Translations under genes and position numbers: made by a program
Assembly: GCA_020205615.1 (NCBI GenBank)
Contig: CM035170.1
Span: 122,700,642 to 122,764,641, forward strand
Direction of reading: 5' to 3'
DNA length: 64,000 nt
Source: Panax quinquefolius
Lineage: Eukaryota > Streptophyta > Magnoliopsida > Apiales > Araliaceae
Notes under the pieces: generated by a model
The model's database searches: none
What the model saw: only the letters and a program-made list of their open reading frames with translations
Told to the model about the DNA's origin: nothing
In this document: one piece after another, positions 24,561 through 36,889 of the stretch
Numbering within the stretch: position 1 is the first letter of the stretch
Layout: each line of letters begins with the position of its first letter

Positions 24561-25130
24561 ACAAGAGGGAGGCGTCATTTCTTCTCAGTTACCATATACT
24601 TGAAGTAAGTGATAAATATTTTTTATTAGTTTTATGTGTTTTTTTATCAAACACGAAATATAATAGTGAATTTATAAATTTTATAATTGATACTATTTTT
24701 TAAATCGAGAGGAGTAATATTTAAGAGTAAACATTGAAACAAATAACTCAAATTGCAGTACCGTTACAAATGAAATTTGTATTGTGGAGCATAAGAGGAA
24801 GTAACGTGTGTTTATTATGTAAAATATAAATATTAAAAAAATGACATATTCATCTTGTATTAACTTTTAAGATCTATATTTATGTATGTTTTAATCCGCC
24901 ATGAGTATATAAAGGAAATTATAATCTTTTTACGTTAATATTTGCTTTATATTTGATGGAGGAACTAACATCGTTTTTTTTTTAAATAATATTTTATTAT
25001 AAAATAAGTTTGCTTTTTTAAAGTTTGTTTAAATATTTTCAAACTAAAATTTATATAATTTATTTAGTTTTAAAACAAAGGCATAAATATTAATATCCTT
25101 ATTTTTTTATATATAAAAAATCACTTGGGG
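24561..25130. other. Very AT-rich intergenic DNA, no gene seen
   Basis: Boundary between the gene island and the transposon nest. No open frame of interest and no clear repeat structure. Confidence 0.5.
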
Positions 25131-25895
25131 TTGTCGTCTCAATTTTTCCAATTAGGGAATTAAACTTTTATTCTTTTTTTTCACTTTGAAGATTGTCTTC
25201 TTAATTTTTTTAATTAGGAGATTAAACTTTTATTTTTTTTCACTTTGAGTATTGTCTTCTCAATTTTTTTCATTAGGGGATTAAACTTTTACTTTTTTAT
25301 GATTACGTCTAATTGATAGTATCACATCATAAATATGTAATATTGAGTATCATTTTAACTTTTATTCAATTAATTTTTTGTACAAAAAGAGTAAATATAA
25401 GACCATTATTATTATAATTTTAATATAAAACCATTATTAATTTTTAAAGTAAATCTAATGAGAATTTTACCATTATGGTAAATTATAAATTTTTAAACTT
25501 ATTTTTTCTTGTTAAATTTAAAATTTTAAAGTAAATTTAATGACAATCTCTTGAAGTAAAATTAATAATGATTTTATATTTATCCTTTTTGGTACAAAAA
25601 TGTAATTGAATAAATGTTAAAATGAAACTCAATATTACATATAAATATTTTTTTCAGTCACGTATCGCTGTCAGGTCATCAGTTTTTGTGACGTGACATT
25701 ATCAATTTAGACGTAATTAGTAAAATTTAAAAGTTTAATCTTTTAGTCAAAAAAATTAAGAAGACAATCCCTAAATTGGAAAAAAAATTAAAAGTTTAAT
25801 CTCAAAAATTGAGAAGACAATCTCTAAAGTGGAAACAAATTAAAATTTTAATATCATAATTGAAAATTTGAGAAGACAATTCCTAAAATAGAAAA
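25131..25895. mobile_element. Foldback element with tandem-repeat arms
   Basis: The left arm has three tandem ~55-62 bp units (TTGTCTTCTCAATTTTTTTC, ...GATTAAACTTTTA) at 25131-25304. The right arm has the same units inverted (AATTGAGAAGACAAT, AAAAGTTTAATCT) at about 25708-25895. Inside them a further inverted pair (GATTACGTCTAATTGATA / ...TTTAGACGTAATTAG and TCAATTAATTTTTTGTAC / GTACAAAAATGTAATTGA) brings each arm to about 300-370 bp, leaving a short centre. No coding capacity. The shape fits a non-autonomous foldback or MULE-derived element. The target duplication is not identified. Confidence 0.7.
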
Positions 25896-25976
25896 ACATT
25901 AAAAGTTTAGGGTATTTATCCATATATATATGTTCAAAACAAAATATATTGTGAATACTGGATTACTATTTAGATA

Positions 25977-26193
25977 GAGTAAATCTATAGGTACGTCTAT
26001 TTTACAATCCCGATACTCATCTCCCTTTGTCGTTTTGACATAATAGAAAACCCTCATTCCCTCCTTTGTCATGTCTTATTTAATTAGCTCACTTACGTTT
26101 CTAAACTCTCAACATTCTTTCCCCTCTTTTTTCTTCACTCAGTCCAACTAAAAAGACTTAAACAAATATATTTTCATGGTGAATCACCATTTT
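25977..26193 (+). repeat. Left terminal inverted repeat of the Pack-MULE
   Basis: It is the inverse of about 36650-36880 with some point changes: TTTGTCGTTTTGACATAATA here, TATTATGTCAAAACGACAAA there. Its inner end GGTGAATCACCATTTT is split by the family-A LTR and continues at 31495 with ACCTAATATTAAGATTA. Confidence 0.88.
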
Positions 26194-26809
26194 TGTAAGA
26201 CCCTAACTTTTATAAATAAAGATGAGTTTTTCTATAAATATTATTTTTGAATATTATGGAATAAATTTGATATAATGTTATAGTTGTGGGTAATATTTAT
26301 AAATTTTGCAAAAGTATGCAAGTTGTTATAAAATATTACGTTTTTGGGAATATTCTTTTTAGGGAATATTCGTATAACTACTCAATCATCGTGGACCCCA
26401 CAATGTAATTATTCATCGGATCGAGAAAACGACAAAAATATTTTATAAAAATAACTACGGAGGTGTTACCGTTAAAACCGTTGAACTACCCGGCAGTAAA
26501 AGTACAAAGAATACGCTGTGGTTGCATAAGTAGACACACCAGATTGATTATTGATTCTTACGTGAGAAGTCACTCAACCTATGCTTTCAATTATTCTTAC
26601 GAAGAAATTCGATCATATCTCTTATATTATTGATTCAATTATTGTCACAAGATCATCCAGATAATATGTTATAAGATTAAATCAATAATTGAGACGACAA
26701 GTTATAAATGATTAATAATTGTTGAAAGATTAAATATGTGTTATGATTTGTAGTAAATTTGATTATTTTATGGGGGGCTCATATGTCATCATCTAAAGTC
26801 TCTTCTTCA

Positions 26810-27045
26810 ATATAGTAATTACCTTGTGAATAGTAATTACCTTCGTCAATAATAATTACCCTTGTGAATAGTAATTACCTTCGTCAATAGTATTTACCTT
26901 AAATCAATAGTAATTACCCTTGTGAATAGTATTTACCTTTCGTCGATAGTAATTACCTTCGTCAATAAGTAATTACCCTTGTGAATAGTATTTACCTTCG
27001 TCGATAGTATTTACCTTCGTTAATAGTAATTACCTTTACCAGACG
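26810..27045 (+). repeat. LTR-A minisatellite 1 (GTAATTACCTTCGTCAATA)
   Basis: About ten units of roughly 22-24 bp, alternating TTCGTCAATAGTAATTACC and TTGTGAATAGTAATTACC. It lies upstream of the TATA box of LTR A1. The same array is at 42325-42520 (inverted) and 52288-52380. Confidence 0.9.
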
Positions 27046-27394
27046 TCGAACCACTTGTCGCTTCACATTACAAAAGCGTCGAACCACTTGTCGTTTCACA
27101 TTATAAAAGGCCAAACCACTTTTCTTTTCACATCATTAGTCGTCGAAGCCATTTGCCGCTTTTCACACGGCGAGTCTTTAAGCTAGAAATCTTCTATAAA
27201 TAGAGGCCTAGGGCTTCATTATTTTTCACTTAATTCATTCAAGCTATAGAGAGAAAGTATAGAGAGAATAAAGAGAAAGAAGAAGAGTATTTTGTTTACT
27301 ACACTGCTGCGCAAAGATTCAATCTCCTACCAAATGTAAGGGGTGTTATTCTTTCTTATTCATGAAGAGAACTGTTGTTATTCCATCGCTATTA

Positions 27395-27710
27395 TTATTC
27401 ATTGGAATAACTTTTGTATAAGTGGTTTACCCTATACTTGGTGACATTCTTCTATTATTCGTTGGAACATCCATGCTCATGTGTTTTACATGGGACCGGT
27501 TCCGTCTTTTATTATTATTCTGTTGGAACATCCTCGTCATGGTGTGTTTTACACGGACTGGTTCCGTCTTTTATTATTCTCGTTGAATATCCATTCGTGT
27601 GTTTTACACCGGATCCGGTTCCATCTTTATTATTCTGTTGAAACATCCCGCTTGGTGTGAATTTCACCCGACTGGTTCCGATTCTTTATTATTCATTGGA
27701 ATAACATGTC
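27395..27710 (+). repeat. LTR-A minisatellite 2 (GGAACATCC...GGTTCCGTC)
   Basis: Five to six degenerate units of about 55-65 bp containing TTATTATTC.TTGGAACATCC, GTGTGTTTTACA and GGACCGGTTCC. It lies downstream of the TATA box, so it would be transcribed in the leader. Homologous arrays are at 41690-41975 (inverted) and 52690-53060. Confidence 0.88.
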
Positions 27711-28752
27711 TGCAAGTGGCCTATCGCATGCGTACGGTGATTTCTTTTGTTATTCCATTCTTTATTATACCCCGGTTAGTTAAAACTTTGACTTCTATAC
27801 TCCATGAAATTAGTGGAATATCCTCGATATTTGCGTTTCATCCAAAGATCTTTTATGAAAATATTCTTCCGATCATTCTTGAATTTTACTCTACAAAACA
27901 AAGATCATGTTGATAATTTGGACGTTAATAATTCTGGATAAAATAATTCTTGAACTTGTTTTATTGAATTCTTATATCATTGTCATCATCCTCATGTTTA
28001 TATTTTTTAAAGTTATCGTGGCTGTAGTGCATAGATGGACTTGGTATGATTATGACCAGAGACTATTCGGTGTAATCATGACCGTAATGTTACAAATGAT
28101 GTGGTAAAAATCCTCAAGGGTCAGAAGTAGTGCATTGATGGGATGATTGTTGACATGATCATGACCATTAATGAATACACAAATATTCTTGGCCGTAGTG
28201 CATGAATAATTGTGGTCGTGATCTTAAAGAATATCCTTGGTAGAAGTAGTGTGGGGTGATTCGATGATGTGGAATATTTATTAAAGTTTGAGTCTCGCCT
28301 ATAATAACAATGATGAAAACCTTTTAAAACCTAAAAGATAGTAGACTTTATTTTCTACTTGACTCTTTTAATGGATCGTGATATTTCATCGCAGATTAAA
28401 CCGGTTGTTTATTGTATTTTATCGTTTAACATTGTTGAAGACTATTGATAATTTATTCGCATTATCTTAGTCATAATATTTCTTCTTGGGCTAGTTGAGC
28501 TCACCCTTTCTTTCATCGTTTTCTTCAGAAATGAGAATATAATCGGGATTTAGTGGGAACGGCAGTGATGGTCTCGAAGATAAGATTAGTAGTCCTCACT
28601 ATTCGCGGAAATAGTGTGATAATAATTGTAATGAGAGGACTCCTTTTTGAGTTTGTATAATATCTAGTAGACGATATTTGTATTTAAACTCGCTTTATGT
28701 CTCGATTGTATTACGCACGCTTATGTTAGTAAGTCAGTTGTATTTAAATGTA

Positions 28753-31428
28753 TGTGACGCCCCCAAAAATAGGTCCATTCCATCCAACCCATTCGAGTCG
28801 CCAAATACATGGCATGTAAACAACTACAACTTTATTATCACAACAATAAAATCGTGAGTTTAAATAACAAATATTATCTTCTATAACAATATTTATACTC
28901 AAATAAATCCTCATCACATTTATTGATACATTATTTTACAATAATGGTGAGGACTACTAAACAACTCTCTCTAGAACCTTCATTCCATACCCCGACTAAG
29001 ACTGCTTACATTCTCGCCTCCCGAGAAGAAAAATGGAACAACAAGGAAAAGGGTGAGCTCAATCTAGCCCAAAGAGAAGAATACTATGACTAAGATAATA
29101 TACAACAAATTATCGTTAGTCTCCAACAGGAAAAATCGATAGAATACAATAGACAACAAGTTTCGTGATCAATATTCGTTAATGAAATAATAATTCATAG
29201 AAGAGTTACGTAGAGAATGAAATCTACTATAATCTATGAATTCAACAGTCCATCATCAATATTTTATCCTCAGTAACATCAATCAATATTCATCTCAAAT
29301 CAAATATTCATCTTTGCTACAGCCAAAGATATTCATCAATCGATCATGTTCATCTCAACACTGCTCATCTTTGCACTAAAGGCCAAAGATATTCATCATC
29401 GGTCATGTTCATTTAAACACTGCCATCTTTGCACTACGTGCCAAAGATATTCTTCAGAAATCATTCATCTTGCACTACAAAGCCAAAGATATTCAATAAT
29501 ATCATCATTTAAGACCGAGGATGATGAAAAATATTTTTAAAGAAACGAATCCGGTGAAACAAAATGACAAGGATTAAGGATTCAGACTTGGTTTTATCCA
29601 CGCCCAAAATACCTCAAAAATAATCATAGTGGTGTAAAATTCAAGAATGATCAAAACATGGATACAATCAAAGCTAGTATCCGAATAGATATTTTAGGAC
29701 GAAAAGAAAAATTTTCATTTTTAGGTGAATAAAGGCCGATTCGTGAATGAATAGTGTCAGATACGTGAATAAAGGCAGACACGTGAATAGTAACTCGACA
29801 CAACAAAAGATTGAAATTTCACAAAAACATCTTCACGCCTCATGAATAGTACTCGTGAATAAGAACTCGTGAATAGTAACTCATGAATAGTAGAATCGTG
29901 AATAGTAACTCATGAATAGTAACCCCGACATGAAAAAGTTCCAAATTTGATAAAAGTTCCAACTAATATTTCAAAGATAATGATATCAAGAAATAATATC
30001 ATTACGAAAAAATAATATCCCTTACCTCAAAGAATCAAGATTTTAAAGAAAGGTCGAAAGTGAGAACTCTCAAAGTATCTAAATACTCACAAAATACGCT
30101 CAATAATATAGAGAGAAAGAGAGAAAACTTTGTTTACGGTGTGATTTTCAATTCTAACTTAAATTTCTATTTATAGGAAAATGTTAATTACCAAGGCATG
30201 TACCGACCACTCCGATGCGATGGCTTTACCTCGCTACTATTGCCACCCACCACATTTGAAATAAAATTCAGCACATTTTTTCACCAACCACAAGTGGGGC
30301 CCACTCAATTCTAGAATTTTCCACCAAAATCAATTATAAACCTAATTTCCGAATCCGACACCTCTTAAAATTCACAACAAATCATTCGTGCATTTTTAAC
30401 GGTTCAAAATTTGTGGACATATACTCAACTTATGTATGTATAACATACCCAAAAATTACCACAATCCAACGGTCGGATTAAAATTATAACCCCATAATAT
30501 ATCTCAAAACCCCTGATTTGATTTTTTAACACCTCCAATCCGATAAAATACTGATAAAACACCTCAACATTAATTCCTTCATTAATAACCACATAAATAA
30601 ATCCATCATTTATATTCATATAAAATAAATATTTCCTTATCATATGAATCAATAATTAATTATTCACAAATAATATTACAGAATCACATTTATGACAACC
30701 GTGTCGTTCCTGTGAAAGGGGCTTTCAATAAGGATCTCTCCTCATCGGTAGCGCATTTAGTGACCAAACCTCTCCTTAGATGTAACTTTCTAGACATTGC
30801 CAATAATGTTATCTAATAATATTATTCAAATAATATGAATTATCGATCCGATAATGGGAAATATTGCGTAAATGACAATTATTGAACAACAATAATATAA
30901 AATATCAACGCAGCAATTATGAATCAATAAAATAAAATATCGAACAAGAATCTACCGTGAAAATTATTGAGTAAAGGCCATCTTACGCATTTAATCAATA
31001 ATTCAACAATATCGTGTAATACCGTTGTGCTACCGTAAGCAACCACGCCAGACATCAGATTTTAACCACCGGTATTCCAAATGATTATTCAGAATAACTA
31101 CGATCTTTTATAACCACCCAAACTTTGGCTGCTTTTCCTCATCCAATCGCTTTCGGTTATGGGCCCACACATGGTCGCGGCCTGGGCAGCATTTAATATT
31201 CGACAAGATTTAATATTCTAACCAAACGAATATTCTCGACAGATTAATATTCCATGCACCAAACGAATATTCCCAACAAAAATGAATATTTTATAACCAC
31301 TGCTTATTTTGAAATATTTGCAGATTTAACCCTTTTTTTACTATCCACATTAATCAAATCAACCCTTACTATTTCAAAATAATAAATAAAGGAAATTTCT
31401 TTTTATTTAAAAAAATTTCGGTCTTACA
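28753..31428 (-). mobile_element. Family-B solo LTR (B1, 2.68 kb) nested in LTR A1
   Basis: On the minus strand it runs from TGTAAGACCGAAATTTTTTT to CTATTTTTGGGGGCGTCACA, with TATAAATAG at plus 30167-30175. It carries the GCAAAGATGAATATCTTTGG array (about 29300-29500) and the ATTCACGAGTTACT array (29840-29935), both inverted. It is closely similar to the LTRs of the two-LTR element at 56182-64000. Flanking pentamers (ATGTA left, GCATA right) do not match, so the duplication has decayed or a small change occurred at the junction. Confidence 0.8.
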
Positions 31429-31690
31429 GCATATTACGTAAGTGGCGACCCAAGATGGGTGATGTATACCTAATTTTGGGGGCGTCACAATTTTACCTAA
31501 TATTAAGATTATTTTTTTGTTACTTCTTTAAATGAAAATTCTTTAAAAAAGTCCTTCAAATCGACTGGGATCTGCTAACCCAAAAACTCAAACGAAACCC
31601 TCTCCTCACCCCCCACTGTGAAGAAGCAGTCCGCCAAATCACAAATCATTTTACACCATCAAACAAAAACAACAAGAAGAAACTCCCATT

Positions 31691-32326
31691 ATGGTTGCAA
31701 AGAACACCTCGATCTTCCTCCCACCCCAATTAGTCAATAATGACATAGTTATCAAAACCAACCGCAAAAATAGTATTCTCAAACAAACTGAAGAACTCAC
31801 CTCCAATTATATTGAACCCGAAGCAGTTTTCGCTAAAAAAAATGTGGCGAAATTCTAGCTACGATTTCTCAAACGATAATTCCAACAAAGATTTCGACTT
31901 TACCACCGATTCATCCCCTGCTTCTCTGCGTTCACCTGGGTTGTCCAAAATTGTGTTAAGTCCAAACTGCGGTCAAGTTTCACCCAGAGAAGTTAAAGTT
32001 TCGCTTAATGAGAACTTCCGACGGCGATCCAGTGGTATGTGCTTCAATTTTTCAATTTGATTTTAATTATAGTTGCATTAATATGTAGCCTTTCTATTAA
32101 TTTCTTTAAGAATAAGAGTTTATATGGACTTGAATTGTGGAGATGGGAGTTAATGGTTTTGGTTTTGATATTGGGGAGATTGGTTTCTGGTTGGAAAATT
32201 CGGGAGTTGTGTATTTTGTTGAGCATAATTTTCTATTGCGAAAACGGGTTGTATTGAGACGCTTCGGGGCAACCCCTGGTTGAGATTCAACAAGAGCACG
32301 AAGAAGATGAGAGACTGATGGTTTAA
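31691..32326 (+). pseudogene. Captured host-gene fragment in the Pack-MULE (2 exons, 1 frameshift)
   Basis: ATG 31691 opens a frame starting MVAKNTSIFLPPQLV that stops at 31856. From about 31835 a second frame carries on the same composition (SSYDFSNDNSNKDFDFTTD, then SPASLRSPGLSKIVLSPN) to a donor at 32034 (AGTG|GTATGT). The frame change is at an eight-A run (31835-31842). After a 224-bp intron, an acceptor TATTGAG at 32258 joins in phase to an exon reading DASGQPLVEIQQEHEEDERL and ending in TAA at 32324-32326. Two phase-matching exons with proper splice sites inside a transposon without transposase point to capture of a host gene. I do not recognise the parent. The family-C LTR inserted immediately after the stop codon. 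Confidence 0.65.
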
Positions 32327-32379
32327 TTTGTAAGACCCCGAATTTTATAAAATAAAAGTATTCAATTTTTTTTTAATTA

Positions 32380-32500
32380 CTATTCATGAGTTACTATTCA
32401 CGAATTACTATTCACGAGTTACTATTCACGAGTTACTATTCATAAGTTACTATTCATGAGTTACTATTCACGAGTTACTATTCACGAGTACTATTCATGA
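32380..32500 (+). repeat. ATTCACGAGTTACT short-unit array in LTR C1
   Basis: About nine units of 13-14 bp (TTACTATTCACGAG / TTACTATTCATGAG). The same array occurs in B/D LTRs but is reduced to a single unit in LTR C2 (around 43480). Confidence 0.92.
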
Positions 32501-34864
32501 AGCATGATAAAAAAAATTCGTAAGAAGGCATTACTCAATAATTGTTAAAGTAATTATGCTCAATATTTTATTTTATTGATTCAATAATTGCTACGTTGAT
32601 ATTTTATATTATTGTTGTTTCAATAATTGTCACTACGCGATATTTTCCATTATCAGAGCAATAATTCATATTATCTCGAATAATATTATTGGATAACATT
32701 ATTGGCAATGCCTAGAAAGTTCTGTCTAAGGAGAGGTTTGGTCACCTAATCAAGGCTGGCCAAGAAGGAGAAATTTTATTGAAAGCCCCCTCTTTCCAGG
32801 AACCGCTTCTGGTTGTCACAATATTGTGATTCTCGTAATATTATTTGTGAATAATTAATTATTGATTCATATGATGAGGAAAATATTGATTTTATGTGGA
32901 TATAGATGGAGAAAAATTTTAATGTGACAATTGTTGAAAATTAAAATTTTATCTTTTTCCGATAAAATAATTTTTTAAATATATTATTATATTTTAATAA
33001 TATAATAATGGTGATATTTTTACAACGAATGTGGGATATATGAGTATACGAGGAGGAAGAGTATTTTTGTTGCAATAAATGTTTAAAACATGTTAAACAT
33101 GTCAATGGATCCCATTTATCGAATGAAATTTGATTATTATACCGTAAAATCTCCCGCTTGTGGATTTCGGTCAATTTCTGTTTGGAATTTGGAAAAACTT
33201 TCTTACGCAAAGTTATATAGAATTGAATTTCCTATAAAAACTCAATGAGATTCAATTTTTTTTGATAAAAGGGCTATTTATTATGAATTATTGAAGTTAG
33301 GATTAATTAATTATTATTTTTTGGAGTTTTAAATTAATTAATTATGAAAAACGTTTTTTGTAAGTTTTGTAAGGTAAGATACTTGTGTTGCTGAAGTTTG
33401 AACAAAAAAAAAAGTGGGCGAGGAATTCAAATTTATTATATTAATAATTTATTAAATTTTCTTTTTGGTGTTCTAAGTATTTTCCTATAAATAGGGTCTT
33501 GGGTTAGAATTGAAAATCACAATTTAAAGCTCAAGTTTTCTCTATATTATCGAGCGTATTCTTGTGAGTATTTTGAGTATACTTTGAGTATTGCTATATG
33601 TGCAAGTTTGTTCGGTAAGTTATTCCAATGTAAGATCGCTTTTTTTGAGGTAAGTGGATAGTAAAAGTGGATTTTAAGGGTTATTATGTTTTTAGTTTCG
33701 AAATTTTTCTGAACCTTCAAAATTCTAGAAAAATTTGAAATGATATTTTGATGAGTTTTTTAGATTGTGTCCAAAATGGCGATTTTTGGATGTATAAATT
33801 AGGAGTTATGGATTTTATGAGAAAAGACTATTTTAAAAGTAATTGCTTATAACTCCTTGTGGTTAACTCCAAAATTAATGAAATTTTTATTGGGAGTACA
33901 TCTATATAATATCAATATATCGTATTAATTTCAGAATTTTTGGACAAAAGTACAATTTATGATAAATGTTTAAATATTCGGTGGTTTTGGCTATGTAAAA
34001 AATAGTAAATGAATTTTAAAAATTCTGAGAAAAATATATATTCAATATGGGACTATATTCTTCTAAATCCCAGAAAATAAATATTTTTGGAACTGATTTG
34101 GTATTTTTCATGAAAATGTTCTAGTTATGAGTAAATGAATTAAATATGTTATGTGAAGTAAGAAAATTGAAAAATATGATTTATTGGCTTGAGAATCATA
34201 TATGAGGTATATGCAGATTTTTATGAGGGTTTTGGTTAATGATTATGAAATCTTATGAGTTTGGCATTTTAGATGATTAAATGCATTAATTATTAAAGTG
34301 TAAATAATTTAATTAAATTATTTTTAAGTTTAAGAAATGATTAAAATATTATTATAATATTAATAATATTAGATTATGAGATTTCTAAGTGATTTATAAC
34401 TTTTGGATTAAGGTGTTATAAATATGGATATGAATTTTATTATGAAACTTTATCTTTTTAGGTGTCGAGAGTTACTTACGCACGATATACGGTGATTATG
34501 TCATTTAATACGGGTACTATTCATGATAAATTGGTTTCTTCTCCACCAAATTATCGTTGGTTTATGAAAATTACTCTTGAAATTAAAACTATGTTTTGAT
34601 TATATTATTTTTTATATAACATTCTTATAACCCTAATGATAATATTTCTCTTCGACTTGAGTGTAAAGATGGGTAGATTATTGGTATGATCGCGACTATA
34701 GGTTCTCTTTGGCCAAGAGTGCAAAAGTTGAATTGTTCTGCATGGTATGATCATGACCATTGAATTTACAATTGAATATTTTTAGCTTAAGTGCAAAGGT
34801 GAATTGATAAACATGGTTATAATTATTGTTATATAACTTCCGAAATGATTATGTATTTCTTTGA

Positions 34865-35220
34865 TATATGAATATCTTTGCTCAGTAGTGTAAAGATAAC
34901 TTGTTGATGAATATCTTAATTGTAGTGCAAAGATGAATTATTGATGAATATCTTTGGCTCAGAGTCTGCAAAGATGACTTGTTGATGAATATCTTGCACT
35001 CAGAGTGCAAAGATGAATTATTGATGAATATCTTTTTTCTCGTAATGCAAAGATGACTGTTGTTGAATATCTTTAGCTTTGTAGTGCAAAGATGAATTAT
35101 TGATGAATATCTTTGGCTCGTAATGCAAAGATGACTTTTGTTGTTGAATATCTTTAGCTTTGTAGTGTAAAGATGAGCTGTTGATGAATATCTTCGCCCG
35201 TAGTGCAAAAGATGAATTTA
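34865..35220 (+). repeat. GAATATCTTTGGC...GCAAAGATGA minisatellite in LTR C1
   Basis: About eight units of 40-46 bp with the core TTGATGAATATCTTTGGCTC and AGTGCAAAGATGA. Homologous arrays are in C2 (46165-46435), B2 (40525-40790), B1 (29300-29500, inverted) and the two D LTRs (56755-56895 and 62580-62715, inverted). Confidence 0.9.
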
Positions 35221-36631
35221 TTAGTATGATTATGAAGCAGGCGTGATTTGGTATAACCATGATATTTGATGTTTCGGTGTAAAGACAGTGATGAAAATTA
35301 TCTTCGTCCTAGATAAGAAGAGGAATTTAGAATCAAAATTATGATTATGAAGTTATTCATATGATTGTGGAAAGGAACCGCTGATTGATGTTACGGGATA
35401 AAATATTGTTGGTGGACTTTTAACGTGAGAAGACAATAGACTTTATAGTCTATTCGACTCTTTTAATGGATTGCTTCGTCTACCTGCAACTATGGTTGAA
35501 AAGTTTTATCATCTACCATATGTTCTAAATCTCTCGATTCATTACCGATGAAGACTATTGATAATTTATTTATCTTTAGTCATAATATTCTTTATCGAAG
35601 CTAGTTGTGTTTCACCCTTTTTTTGTTTCACAATTCTTTCGTGTAATAAAAGTGTATTTGGGTTGAAATGGGGATAACAAGGAATGTAAACGGTGGTCTA
35701 TAGTTGTTGAGGTTCTCCTAAAGAGTATGAAAATAATTTTATTGAGGACTTTAGTGTGTTGTCAGATTTTATACATCATTTAATAGTTATTTTGGTGAAT
35801 TAAATAGGGTGAAAGTAACCCAACTTTGGAAGGGTGTTTTGTCACTATCATACAAGATGTCTAATGACATACAAACTCGTGTCATCATAAGACATGGTTG
35901 TGCTCATCCACTTGCCGAGTATATTTATAAGCACTACCTATATAATCTTGGTGTTTGTTTGGATTATATAATACCATATTAGAGACAAATGGAGATAATG
36001 ATATGTCAAGAGAAGACTCGCCATCGGGAAGAATATGATAGTAATCTTCTTGTTTTTCTTTGGGGTCTATGGGTCAACCAAGGATAATTCTGTGGCCATA
36101 TGATATCTACCATAACCTAAAAGCATGGCCTCCCATGTACGCGAAGGTTTCTTGAGCACTTCCCAAAGATTCTAATTTCTAAAACAGGTTTTTGACTATA
36201 CCTTTATGTAAGGTGTCATTGTGACGTACATGCTTAATATATATTTGTATCCAAACTCACAAAGATATGTGTTGTTGTATTTTGCACGACAATTGTTGTA
36301 ATAAAGTTGTAGTTATTTTCCGTACCATATATTTAGCGACTCAGAATGGGTTGGATGGAATGGACCTATTTTGGGGGCGTTACATAATTTCAAAATGTTG
36401 GGACTACTGTCTATGCCTCATGAGCTTAAGACAACTGGTTTCCAAAGAACAGGGAAAGGGTCCTAAATTTTCGACAATCATAACTAATAAAGAAGATGAG
36501 GGGATCATCTGCATAGTTTGAATCAGAAGAATATATAAGCTTGAAACATAAAGAGATTGATGAATATTGTTCGAAAAAGGGCTCTGTCAACTTTAGATGA
36601 CCAAGTATAGCACTCAACTGGTAATTATTAT

Positions 36632-36880
36632 TAATCTTAATGTTAGGTAAAATGGTGATTCACCACGAAAAAAAATTTGTTTATATCTTTTTAGTTGGAT
36701 TGATTGAAGAAAAAAGATGAGAGAGAATGTTAAGAATTTAAATATATAAGTGAGCTCAGTATTTAATAGTATAATAGTAGGACAAATGAGGGAGACGAGG
36801 TTTTCTATTATGTCAAAACGACAAAGGGAGATGAGTATGGGGAAGAGAGTTGTAAAATAGATGTACCTATAGATTTACTC
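36632..36880 (-). repeat. Right terminal inverted repeat of the Pack-MULE
   Basis: The uninterrupted partner of the left repeat. It contains AATCTTAATGTTAGGT, GGTGATTCACC and the outer GATTTACTC end. Confidence 0.88.
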
Positions 36881-36889
36881 ATTTAGATA

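Larger units (their letters stand above)
26194..31489 (+). mobile_element. Family-A solo LTR (A1, about 2.6 kb) interrupted by a family-B LTR
   Basis: It starts TGTAAGACCCTAACTTTTAT and ends TTTTGGGGGCGTCACA, and is flanked by the 5-bp duplication ATTTT (26189-26193 and 31490-31494). Comparison with the copy at 51.6-54.2 kb, which is followed by a primer binding site and gag, shows it is an LTR. A promoter TATAAATAG lies at 27195-27203. Two internal minisatellites are listed separately. Its 3' part is split: 26194-28752 and 31429-31489, with a reverse-orientation family-B LTR in between. No internal retrotransposon sequence, hence a solo LTR. Confidence 0.88.
32329..36384 (+). mobile_element. 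Family-C solo LTR (C1, 4.06 kb) in the Pack-MULE
   Basis: It starts TGTAAGACCCCGAATTTTAT and ends CTATTTTGGGGGCGTTACA, with the 5-bp duplication TAATT (32324-32328 and 36385-36389). A TATAAATAG promoter lies at 33486-33494. It holds an ATTCACGAGTTACT array near the start (32380-32500) and a GAATATCTTTGGC...GCAAAGATGA array at 34865-35220. Parts of the first third match family B (AATAATTAATTATTGATTCATATGATGAGG region). At over 4 kb it is an unusually long LTR. A second copy is at 43423-47593. Confidence 0.85.
25977..36880 (+). mobile_element. Mutator-like element (Pack-MULE) with long TIRs and 9-bp target duplication
   Basis: The left end GAGTAAATCTATAGGTAC(G)TCTATTTTACAA is inverted at the right end (36851-36880). 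The homology extends about 220 bp and continues beyond an LTR insertion (left 25977-26193 plus 31495-31512; right about 36632-36880). It is flanked by a perfect 9-bp direct repeat ATTTAGATA (25968-25976 and 36881-36889), the length typical of Mutator superfamily insertions. It contains no transposase but carries a two-exon gene fragment (31691-32326), so it fits a non-autonomous Pack-MULE. Two solo LTRs (families A and C) inserted later; without them the element would be about 1.5 kb. Confidence 0.85.

Noticed and set aside
26800..27050. A CRISPR-like array of repeats and spacers
   Set aside because: Units are degenerate and spacers are not unique; the array is a minisatellite inside a plant LTR, present in all family-A copies.
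28753..31489. A stand-alone TIR transposon with TGTGACGCCC ends
   Set aside because: The inverted similarity is between the end of LTR A1 and the start of the opposite-facing LTR B1, related LTRs in opposite orientation, not terminal inverted repeats of one element.
32941..33210. A Lys/Ile-rich minus-strand gene in LTR C1
   Set aside because: Not preserved as an open frame in C2, and composition follows the AT-rich LTR.
34882..35260. His/Ser/Leu-rich repeat proteins on the minus strand
   Set aside because: These open frames are translations of the GCAAAGATGA minisatellite; the same effect appears in every copy.
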